Of a DNA stretch of 7,894 bases, positions 1 through 7,301 are shown one piece after another. A model generated the notes under the pieces. The model ran no database searches. It saw nothing but the letters and a program-made list of their open reading frames with translations, and was not told where the DNA came from. The translations under genes were made by a program, and so were the position numbers. Each line of letters opens with the position of its first letter. Position 1 is the stretch's first letter. The stretch is taken from contig CALFEN010000270.1 in NCBI GenBank assembly GCA_937950065.1, forward strand, positions 1 through 7,894, in the 5' to 3' direction. The stretch is from an uncultured bacterium. Its GTDB lineage: Bacteria; Patescibacteria; JAEDAM01; Absconditabacterales; Absconditicoccaceae.

Positions 1-1082
1 CTGTCAAAAGCTGTCTGGATAAGTCAGTCAAACCATTGGCTGACATCATATCCTGATCTCACCCAAAGATGAAGCTGCATTACTCCAGGGATAGTATTTA
101 TTTCGTTTACATAAAGTTTATTTTCTACAGTATCATATAGAAAATCTATTCTTGGAGCTCCGCCATCACATTTTAATATTTTATATACTTTTTTTGTCAG
201 AGATTTAATATCTTGTGTAAGTTCAGGAGATATATCTGCAGGAATTTTAACTTTGTTTTTTACTCACTGCATAGTGCCGCCATCTGTGGAAACATACTTT
301 TCAGTGAAAGTAAGAAATTCTTCTTTGGTGATAGGCTGCTCTACATGGGTTGTAATGATTTCGCTGTGAAGCTGAGCAACGCTGCAGTTGAGTTCTATAG
401 GTTTGGGAACAGCCTGTTCTATAATTACTTCATTATCAAAATAAAAAGCTATTTCTATAGCGTTTTTTAGATCCTCAATATTGTCTGCTTTGGATATTCA
501 TATAGAAGAACCCAGATTACAAGGTTTGACAAACATAGGATATTTTATAGTATTTTCTAATTTTTCAAAGTCTATATCTTCATCTTTGTATATCACAGTA
601 TAATTTGTAATTGGTATATCATTTGATTTAAAAACGTCTTTCATTAGTGCCTTATTCATTCATACGGCAGAACCAAGCACTGATGTAGATACATAAGGGA
701 TATCCAAAAGCTCCATTATTCATTGGATAGTCCCGTCTTCTCATTTGACACCGTGTAAAACCAGAAATACTACATCAAGCTCAAAAGTTTCTTTTTTATT
801 TATCATTCCTCATTTCTTTGTCTGAGAGAATTTAAATTTTTTCATACTTGTCATATCTATTTCAAATGATAAGTTATCATATTTTGAAGTATCTTTAAAA
901 TTATTGATATCCTGAAAATCATTATTGTATATCCATTTCCCGTCCTGTTTGATGTATATAGGATAAATATTATATTTTCCACTTTTTTCAAGTCATTTCA
1001 TTACTCCATAGGCTGAAGTAATAGAGACATCGTGTTCTACGCTTCTAGAACCAAATATTACTCATACATTTATTTTTTCCAT
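1..1082 (-). CDS. ddl: D-alanine--D-alanine ligase, C-terminus cut by window edge
   Basis: ATP-dependent cytoplasmic ligase that joins two D-alanines for the peptidoglycan stem peptide. 360 codons are visible with TGA read as Gly. The N-terminal FGSRSVEHDVS (residues 10-20) is the Ddl signature. KGEDGTIQG (113-121), the ATP-grasp stretch KPCNLGSSIG (186-195), DGGAPRIDF and NEINTIPG (326-333) follow in the family order. By analogy with E. coli DdlB, E16, S192 and Y263 (in EKY) would form the Glu/Ser/Tyr triad; the Tyr favours D-Ala over D-lactate as second substrate. Nine glycines are TGA, including those in KGEDG and QG. The frame runs off the left edge, probably only a short way from the natural end, since the conserved tail after NEINTIPG is already present. 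The ATG at 1082-1080 is chosen because it directly precedes the first beta strand; there is no Shine-Dalgarno sequence. It is transcribed divergently from mnmA. Confidence 0.96.
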
Positions 1083-1110
1083 ATTTATAATTATTTATAA
1101 AACAGTTTAT

Positions 1111-1138
1111 TTTATAATAAAATATAATATTTTTTCAA
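1111..1138 (-). promoter_or_regulatory. Predicted sigma70-type promoter of ddl
   Basis: On the minus strand TTGAAA (1138-1133) is followed by a 16-nt spacer and TATAAA (1116-1111). Transcription would start near 1104, about 22 nt before the ddl ATG. The surrounding DNA is very AT-rich, so chance matches are likely. Support comes from the position and from the same TTGA-N16 layout at other gene starts in this window. Confidence 0.5.
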
Positions 1139-1228
1139 TATTTTTTATATAGAAAGTTTGAGAGTATAATATTTTTGTTGTAAAACTTTAATTCTCATAT
1201 TTTATTTATTATAAAAACCTTGAAATTT

Positions 1229-1256
1229 TTGATAAAAACATTAAAAATCTTATATT
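1229..1256 (+). promoter_or_regulatory. Predicted sigma70-type promoter of mnmA-htrA
   Basis: TTGATA (1229-1234), a 16-nt spacer and TATATT (1251-1256) would start RNA near 1263, leaving a leader of about 12 nt before the ATG at 1275. It shares the divergent 192-bp spacer with the ddl promoter, and the two do not overlap. An isolated TATAAT at 1165-1170 lacks a good -35 and is less likely. Confidence 0.45.
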
Positions 1257-1274
1257 TAAAAAATTGGATTTAAA

Positions 1275-2318
1275 ATGAAATATATAATATGATTTTCTGG
1301 AGGGATAGACAGTACATATACTTCCTGGAAACTAAAGAATCAATGACACGAAGTACTTTTGGTATATCTTCATAATTTTTGAGAATTGGAACCGGGAAAA
1401 AAACTTTATCTAAACAATATTGCAGAAAAACTTTGATGTAACTTTGAAATTGTAGATATTCGTAAAGAATTTAAAGATCTTATAATAGATGATTTTGTAC
1501 ATCATTATAAAATTTGAAAGACACCAAATCCTTGTGTTTTGTGTAACCCACTTGTCAAATTTGATATACTGGAAAGAATTAGACAGAAATACTCTTTTGA
1601 TAAGATAGCTACAGGTCATTATGCAAAAATTGTAAATATAGATAACAATAGTTATATTGCTGCTGCAGATGATGAACAAAAAGAACAGAGTTATATGTTG
1701 TATAGACTTGAAAACCAAAGTCTTGTTGAAAATATAGAATTTGTACTATGAAAAGAAAGAAAAACTAAAATAAAGAAGAAACTACAGGATCTTGAGATCC
1801 CTGTAGTTAGCGGAGAATCTCAAGATATATGTTTTATCAAAGATTGAGATTATATAAATTTTATAAAAAATTATAGTAAATTTAATAATAAAGAATGAAA
1901 TATATTGGACAAGAGATGAAATATTATATGAAAACATAAATGAATAATTTATTATACAATAGGGCAAAGAAAATGACTAGGTATCAATACAAAATATTAT
2001 GTAATAGATATTGATGTGAGAGATAACGCTATTATAGTATGAGATGAAAAAGATTTGTTTAAAGAATCTATCGAAGTATGAAATTATTTTATCAAAGAAG
2101 AATTGTTGGTGAATAAAGATTTTGTTTGAGAGGATGTTTATGCAAAAATTAGATACAAGTCATCTCCTCAAAAAATAAAAAGTATTGAAAAAAAATGAGA
2201 TAAGATTATAATAACATTCGCCGAGAAAGTAAAAGCACCAACCAAAGGTCAACATTGTGTATTTTATAAAAGAATTTCAAGTCAAAATATTGTTGTATGA
2301 TGATGAGAAATTTATTAA
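1275..2318 (+). CDS. mnmA: tRNA-specific 2-thiouridylase MnmA
   Basis: A 347-residue cytoplasmic enzyme that adenylates and thiolates U34 of tRNA-Lys, -Glu and -Gln to s2U. The N-terminal PP-loop GFSGGIDST (6-14) binds ATP. TPNPCVLCN (83-91) carries the expected catalytic Cys (C90), and SQDICFI (182-188) the second catalytic Cys (C186). TIGQRKGLG and the C-terminal VVGGGEIY match the family's central and beta-barrel domains. The usual KDQSY motif is KEQSY here, a conservative change. About 19 glycines are TGA, including a TGA-TGA-TGA run at 2298-2306 just before the true TAA stop. The segment between the PP-loop and NPxxCN looks somewhat shorter than in E. coli. The ATG at 1275 fits the family N-terminus; no Shine-Dalgarno sequence precedes it. 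It is probably cotranscribed with htrA, 23 nt downstream. Confidence 0.96.
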
Positions 2319-2341
2319 TTTATATCTTTAAAAAGATTAAA

Positions 2342-3526
2342 ATGGAAAAGAAAAGAATTATATTAAGTATTTTAGTTATTTCACTTATAATAAATTTGAT
2401 ATTATTTTGAATTTATTATTATATAAACAGAAATTTTGAACTAAAATTAGAGCCTCAAAATAGTGGTTCAAGTATTCCAAAAATTGTAGACAAAAAATAT
2501 GTAGAACAAAATCAGGAAATATTTACCAAGATAATTGACTTGCAAAATGATGTAATAAAAGCAATAAATAAAGCATGACCAAGCGTAGTAAGTATTATCG
2601 TGTCCAAAGATTTACAGGTGTATTATGAAGATCCGAATAATTTCTTTGGAGGATATGTCACTGAAGAAAAACAAAAAATATGATGATGAAGCTGAATAAT
2701 AGTTTCATCAGATGGTTATGTGATTACAAATAAACACGTAGTAGAAGACTCCAACTCTGAATATACCGTAATAACCAAAGATGGAGACACTTACAAAGTA
2801 GATAAAATACGGTTGGATCCAATACTAGATATTGCTATAGTAAAAATAATAGATAATAACTGACAAATCCCTTCAAACCTTCAGCCTGCAGAATTAAATT
2901 CTTTTAAAAGTATAGTAAAGATATGACAGTTTGCTGTAGCTATATGAAATGCTCTCGCTGAATATGAAAATTCTGTGAGTTTTGGGATTATCAGCGGAAA
3001 GGATAGACAACTTGAAGCTGGAGAGCAAAAAAGCGTATATTTGTGACTTTATCAAACAGATGCCCCTATAAATCAATGAAATAGCGGAGGTCCATTACTT
3101 GATATTCAATGAAATGTAATTTGAATAAATACAGCTATAAGTGCTATAGGTCAGGGAATATGATTTGCAATACCTATAAATAAAGAATTTATATCCTCTA
3201 CTCTGGAAATAATAAAATCTAGAGGAAAGATAGTAAGACCTTTTTTGGGAGTAGAATATAAATCTTTGAATAAATCTATAGCAAAAAATCTTAATTTAGA
3301 TAAATTTGAATGAATATATATATCAAATGTAGTAACTGGCACAAATGCAGAGAAGATATGATTAAAGAAATGAGATATAATAACTGAAATAAACTGAAAT
3401 AAAATAAATGCTGATAATAATTTCTTATACCTTTTGTATACTTTTAAACCGTGAGATAAAGTGGATCTTACTATATACTCAAATAAAAAATATAAAAAGC
3501 TTTCTATGACACTTTGAGAAAGATAG
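2342..3526 (+). CDS. htrA: HtrA/DegP-like membrane-anchored serine protease with one PDZ domain
   Basis: A 394-residue extracytoplasmic quality-control protease. One hydrophobic segment (about 6-27) after a KKR start acts as a membrane anchor or uncleaved signal. A linker follows, then a trypsin-like domain with GGGSGIIVSSDGYVITNKH (catalytic H132), LDIAIVKI (D163) and NQGNSGGP (S248): a complete triad. A single PDZ domain follows (about 299-392), opening with RPFLGV and ending in TLGER, the usual family ending. About 20 glycines are TGA, including three in a row in GGGSG (2681-2689) and the one two residues before S248. One Arg-type codon, CGG at 2810-2812, is unique in the window. The TAG stop lies inside the left arm of the terminator. 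There is no terminator between mnmA and this gene. Assignment to the HtrA family is firm; DegP, DegS or DegQ subtype cannot be told. Confidence 0.96.
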
Positions 3527-3550
3527 GCATAAGAGCCTATCTTTTTTATT
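3519..3550 (+). terminator. Intrinsic terminator of mnmA-htrA
   Basis: A perfect 10-bp stem, AAAGATAGGC (3519-3528) with GCCTATCTTT (3535-3544), has a 6-nt loop and a T-rich tail (3545-3550). The htrA TAG stop (3524-3526) is inside the left arm. This is the best GC-containing hairpin in the window. Confidence 0.9.
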
Positions 3551-3566
3551 TTAGGATAATACTGTA

Positions 3567-3594
3567 TTGATTTTCTTATAAAAAGGTTTATAAT
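3567..3594 (+). promoter_or_regulatory. Predicted sigma70-type promoter for the duplicated-domain gene and dehydrogenase
   Basis: TTGATT (3567-3572), a 16-nt spacer and a perfect TATAAT (3589-3594). Transcription would begin near 3601, about 25 nt before the ATG at 3626. It lies directly after the htrA terminator, which supports a new transcription unit here. Confidence 0.7.
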
Positions 3595-3625
3595 ATAAAA
3601 ATGTGTTTTAGAAAATATAAATAAA

Positions 3626-4324
3626 ATGACAAACCCAGATTTGCTAACCTGAAAATATGTTTGTAAAAAATCTCCAATTCTAGTTCATCTATCTGAAAAT
3701 CAAAAACAAGAATTAACAGGATTATTTGGTGAAGAGAACTTAATAAAATATGAAAAATTGATAAAGGACTTGATAGAAGCGGCTGAAAGTAAGTGAATTC
3801 AGATATCTATAGAATATGCTTCCAAATGAGTATGATATATATGCATATATGATACAAAAAATACCATATGAATCAAGACTTCTTACACCTTTGACTGAAA
3901 CAATATTATCATTAATACCTCTATTTGAAATAAGTGTATTTGTTACAATAATAATAATTTATCTGAAATAATAGAAATTTTGACGAGATCATATACAGTA
4001 GTGGAACATTTGTGAACTAGACAAAAAGCAAATTTTATAGAAGTATTTGGTGAAGAAAAATTAGAGAGATACAAGGGATTAATTAGAAATTTAATAGATT
4101 CAGCATCTCAAATGTATTTGAAACTTGTAATAGATTATATAGAAAAATGATGATGATATATATATATTATGTGAGAATCATCTCTTTTTACTTATACTTT
4201 TGATTGAGAAAATCTTATAATAGGATTTCCTAATAAAAAATTTATTTATGATTGATCAAATTCTGATGAATTATTAAAAGAGATACTGAATGGATGAAAT
4301 AAGTCTTGTAAATTTATTTACTAA
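3626..4324 (+). CDS. Unrecognised protein of two tandem ~105-residue domains
   Basis: A 232-residue protein I do not recognise. It has no signal peptide or membrane segment, so it is probably cytoplasmic. It is an internal duplication: HLSENQK...LFGEENLIKYEKLI (about 21-46) recurs as HLGTRQK...VFGEEKLERYKGLI (about 128-153) with a 107-residue offset. SYTFDGNNIII (86-96) recurs as TYTFDGENLII (189-199) with an offset of 103. Each copy looks like an amphipathic helical half with the FGEE(N/K)L motif, then a strand-rich half with a Gly-aromatic turn (GVGYICI / GGGYIYI) and the YTFDG motif, ending in a short acidic helix (LSEIIEIL / SDELLKEIL). About 15 glycines are TGA, some shared between the copies. 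The ATG at 3626 follows an A-rich leader without a Shine-Dalgarno sequence. The dehydrogenase starts 9 nt downstream, so the two are probably cotranscribed. Function is unknown; binding or dimer-like architecture is only a guess. Confidence 0.9.
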
Positions 4325-4333
4325 ACAAAGATA

Positions 4334-5080
4334 ATGTATAGTTTGAAAGATAAAATAGTACTTGTAACTTGAGCTTCTAGCGGTATAGGGCAAGCTACAG
4401 CCGAAGCTTTTGCAAAACAAGGTAGTAAGGTGATAATTCATTATAACTCTAATCTGACTTGAGCAAAAGAAACCCAAGAAAAAGTAAACAAGTTTTGATT
4501 TGAAAATATCATAATTAAATCTGATTTGAGTGATCCAGTACAAATAGATGATATGTTCCAACAGATAATGCAAGAATTTGGAACTATTGATGTACTAATA
4601 AATAATGCTTGATCGTTATGACCCTATGAAGAATTTGCTGATATGGATTTTGTAGAAATAGAGAAACTTTTTAGAATAAATCTTATTGCTCCAATGTATT
4701 GTGCACAGTGTGCTGTGAAAATTTTGCAGTCTCAAGATAAGGAGGGAGTAATATTAAACACCTCATCTGTGCATGATAGAGAATTTGGTAAATGATCGCC
4801 AGCTATTCCCTATTGTGTAAGCAAATGAGGCTTGAAAAATTTTAATAATACTCTGGCAAAAGCTGTTGCTCCAAAAATTAGAGTTTGTTGAGTAGCTCCA
4901 TGACCTGTAATTACTCCAATCTGGGACAATGATACACAAGAAACCAAAGATTATTTTGTAAATTCTACCATGATAAAGAGGTGGATAACTCCCGAGGAAA
5001 TCGCAGAAACTTTTGTGTTTTTAGCTCAAAATGAATCTATTACCTGAACAATGTTTTATGTAGATGGATGATTTAGATAG
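4334..5080 (+). CDS. Short-chain dehydrogenase/reductase (SDR), classical type
   Basis: A 248-residue NAD(P)-dependent oxidoreductase with a complete Rossmann fold and SDR active site. The cofactor loop TGASSGIG spans residues 12-19, NNAG is at 90-93, the catalytic Ser is in TSSVH (S145), and YCVSK supplies Y160 and K164. The later VAPGPVITP and the C-terminal ITGTMFYVDGGF match FabG and glucose-1-dehydrogenase relatives. Length is normal for a classical SDR. Eleven glycines are TGA, including those in TGASSGIG, NNAG, PGP and DGG. The substrate cannot be inferred: SSVH resembles glucose dehydrogenases, but 3-oxoacyl-ACP reductase or another role is equally possible, and no fatty-acid genes are nearby. 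It follows the duplicated-domain gene by 9 nt. I see no terminator after its TAG. Confidence 0.94.
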
Positions 5081-5172
5081 ATAAAGATACAAAAGATATA
5101 AAAATTGATTTTTAATCCACTCCTCTATCCGGGTAAGAAATATTAAAAAAAGTATTTGAATTTTATTACTAA

Positions 5173-5194
5173 ATATCTATAATATATCTATAAA
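5173..5194 (+). repeat. Tandem 11-bp direct repeat upstream of the response regulator
   Basis: ATATCTATAAT is followed immediately by ATATCTATAAA, ten identical bases at an 11-bp period. It lies 102 nt upstream of the regulator start and 36 nt upstream of the other 11-bp repeat pair. The DNA is AT-rich, so chance or slippage is possible; a distal regulator site is an alternative. Confidence 0.5.
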
Positions 5195-5230
5195 AAAGTA
5201 TTTTCTAGAATTATTACAAATGTAAAAATT

Positions 5231-5263
5231 TCTTACAAGGCTCTTACACAGAAACGCTATAAT
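5231..5263 (+). promoter_or_regulatory. Promoter of the two-component operon with a presumed response-regulator box
   Basis: A perfect TATAAT lies at 5258-5263, about 33 nt before the regulator ATG, but no acceptable -35 is found at a 16-18 nt spacing. Two direct repeats fill that space: TCTTACA at 5231-5237 and 5242-5248, 11 bp apart, on one face of the helix. PhoB/OmpR-family dimers bind such 11-bp repeats, and in PhoB-type activated promoters the box replaces the -35. Autoregulation is inferred from this arrangement. Confidence 0.6.
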
Positions 5264-5295
5264 GAAAATACATTTAATTCATTATAATAAAAAAT

Positions 5296-5952
5296 ATGAA
5301 AGTCTTTATATTAGAGGACAATGTTGTCCTAGCAAAAAATATTACAGAGTTTTTGAAACTCAAAGGAGTAAAAGCCGAAACAGATTTTGATGGGATCAGA
5401 TGATACGAAAAAATATTAAATAATCATTACGACATCTTGATACTAGATATAAATCTACCAGGCATGGACGGTATAACTATTTGTAAGAAACTTAGGGAGA
5501 AACAAAATGCTGTCCCTGTACTAATGTTGACTTCTAGGAATACCAAAAAAGATATTGTAGAAGGATTGGACGTGGGTGCTGATGATTATCTTGGTAAGCC
5601 ATTTGATTTTGAAGAACTATTCGCACGTTTGGAAGCTTTGTACAGAAGAACTGCTAACAATAAATCTTCAGAAATCAAAGTAGACAATATAGAAATCGAT
5701 ATAAAGAAAAGAACAGTAATAAAAGATTGACAATCCATTAAATTATCTACACTGGAATTTGATTTATTAAAATATCTTGCTCAAAACAGAGGTCAGCCTG
5801 TAGATAGAAAAGAATTATTTGAAAATGTATGGTGAGATTTTGATGCTCATATGTTTTCTAGGAGTGTAGACGTATATATTTGATATCTTCGTAAAAAACT
5901 TGGTGAGGATCTTATCAAAACTAGAAAAGGATTTTGATATTTAATAGAATAA
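5296..5952 (+). CDS. OmpR/PhoB-family response regulator
   Basis: A 218-residue two-component transcription factor. The receiver domain (1-120) has the acidic pocket (E7, D8), the phospho-accepting D51 in LDINLPGMDG, T79 in MLTSR and K101 in GKPFDF: a complete active site. The winged-helix DNA-binding domain (about 125-218) contains KLSTLEFDLLKYLAQNRGQ and a recognition-helix region SRSVDVYIGYLRKKLG, ending in KTRKGFGYLIE, as typical of PhoB/OmpR. Only five glycines are TGA, fewer than in neighbours, and one falls in the conserved GFGY wing. The kinase gene starts one base after the TAA, so the two are cotranscribed and almost certainly cognate partners. The 11-bp repeats upstream suggest it controls its own promoter. 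Overall layout resembles PhoBR, CiaRH or CssRS systems; target genes are unknown. Confidence 0.96.
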
Positions 5953-5953
5953 A

Positions 5954-7213
5954 ATGAGTAAACATACAAATATAGATCATCTTAAGAGTAAGAAAATTAA
6001 ACTTACATTTATTTTCACTCTTATTGTATTTATAGTACTTATGATATCTGAGGTATCTTTTTTAGCTTTTAAATTTATATCTTATAAAAATCTAGAGGTA
6101 GGGAAATTAAATGAAAGTACTAATAAGGCATCTAATTTTATAGATAATGATGACAGAGGGATTAAATGATATAATAGGTTCCGTTTTGAAAAAGAAAATC
6201 CTATGCCTATTTCTCTTCCAAGACCTTGAGCTAGAGATGAACAGTTTTTGTTTTTTAATTGAACATGAAATATAATATTTTCGTCTGTTGGTAATGAAAA
6301 TTTTGAACAATCTCTGATAAATAGTATTCTTTGAAATAAAATAAAACAATCAGATTATAGTTTTGAATACAGTGGAGTAGAATTTTTATATTCATTAAAA
6401 AATTTTGCAGAGGACGATGGACCTGCGAGACATCTTATAATATTTACTATCAGAACAATATCGTTTTCTGATATCCTACTTGAATTTGTAAATTACTTTG
6501 TATTATCTCTTATACTTTGTGCTGCGTTATATTTTCTTATATATAAATTTATCTCATATACATTGAAGCCTGTAGAAGATAATATCAAAGATATGGAGCA
6601 ATTTATATACAATGCCTGACATGAGTTAAAGACTCCTCTGGCGGTGGTAAGTTCTCATCTTCAGCTTGCTAAATTTAGTAAGAAATATTCTGAAGCTATA
6701 GATGATAGTATCGCAGAGCTTAATAGGATAAATTCACTTATAGAAGTATTGATAGAGTTTTCAACTATAAAACAAGAATTAAAGGATAGTACATTTTTGG
6801 TAAATGATGTAGTAAAAGATATCGCCAAAAAATATCAGTCAAAACTCGATGAAAAGAATATAAAACTTAACATAAGAGAAGTATCACAAACAAATCTTAC
6901 CTCAAATCAAGAACATTTTGAGATTCTTATTTCAAATCTTATCTCAAATGCTATAAAGTATAATAATGAATGATGAGAAATCATCATAACAGTAGATAAA
7001 AAATCTGTGGAGGTTAAAGATACGTGAATATGAATATCTCAAGAGAATTTGGATAAAATATTTGAAAGGTTTTATCAAGAGAACCCTGCCAGAAATCAAG
7101 AATGATTTGGGATATGACTTTCTCTTGTAAAGAAAATTACTTGAATATATGGGTGGAAAATAGATATAACTAGTGAGAAAGAAAAAGGTACTGCTATAAA
7201 AATAATTTTTTAA
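5954..7213 (+). CDS. Membrane sensor histidine kinase, partner of the upstream regulator
   Basis: A 419-residue inner-membrane kinase. TM1 is about 15-42 and TM2 about 176-199, with an extracytoplasmic sensor of about 130 residues between them that I cannot assign to a named family. Near TM2 the sensor reads like the short PAS-like sensors of CiaH/PhoR-type kinases, which is a weak impression only. The HisKA helix has NAGHELKTPLAVV with phospho-accepting H223. The ATPase domain has the N box NLISNAIKY (N332), G1 DTGIGI (D356), the F box IFERFY and G2 GFGIGLSLV (384-392). All catalytic boxes are intact and their glycines are largely TGA (13 in the gene). There is no separate HAMP domain; TM2 is joined to HisKA by only about 20 residues. 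Likely role: sensing an envelope signal and phosphorylating D51 of the regulator. Confidence 0.95.
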
Positions 7214-7242
7214 AGACAGTATTCCCCTCAAAAAAATAAATA

Positions 7243-7270
7243 TTGATTTAAAATAAAAATTATGTATTAT
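7243..7270 (+). promoter_or_regulatory. Predicted promoter of the 178-residue orphan gene
   Basis: TTGATT (7243-7248), a 16-nt spacer and TATTAT (7265-7270) would start RNA near 7277, leaving a leader of about 25 nt. The -35 hexamer and spacer length are the same as at 3567-3594. The -10 sits inside the left arm of the inverted repeat 7255-7296. Confidence 0.45.
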
Positions 7271-7300
7271 TAAGTATATTTTAATACATAATTTTTTTAT
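7255..7300 (+). terminator. AT-rich hairpin with T tract after the kinase gene
   Basis: A perfect 15-bp inverted repeat (7255-7269 with 7282-7296, core TTATGTATTA / TAATACATAA) has a 12-nt loop and ends in a run of seven T. It lies 42 nt after the kinase stop and ends one base before the next ATG. The shape fits an intrinsic terminator, though with one G-C pair the stem is weak. It also covers the -10 of the next gene, so it could instead be an operator. Confidence 0.6.
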
Positions 7301-7301
7301 A

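Noticed and set aside
213..470. 85-codon plus-strand open frame inside ddl
   Set aside because: It is antisense to the conserved C-terminal half of ddl, and its Phe/Tyr-rich product has no recognisable features.
1275..3526. mnmA and htrA, and others, as pseudogenes riddled with stops
   Set aside because: Every internal stop is TGA, and those in alignable motifs sit at conserved glycine positions; no in-frame TAA or TAG and no frameshift interrupts any gene.
3601..3624. ATG at 3601 as start of a leader peptide or of the duplicated-domain gene
   Set aside because: It reaches TAA after seven codons in a different role and coincides with the expected transcription start of the 3567-3594 promoter; too short to support.
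3881..3887. TCTTACA inside the duplicated-domain gene, identical to the regulator half-box
   Set aside because: It is a single copy within coding sequence with no partner 11 bp away, so it is a chance match.
5081..5220. A terminator after the dehydrogenase
   Set aside because: Only a short A/T-only inverted repeat with a loop of two to four bases (around 5101-5114) is present, with no stable stem; I see no convincing terminator, so read-through into the two-component operon cannot be excluded.
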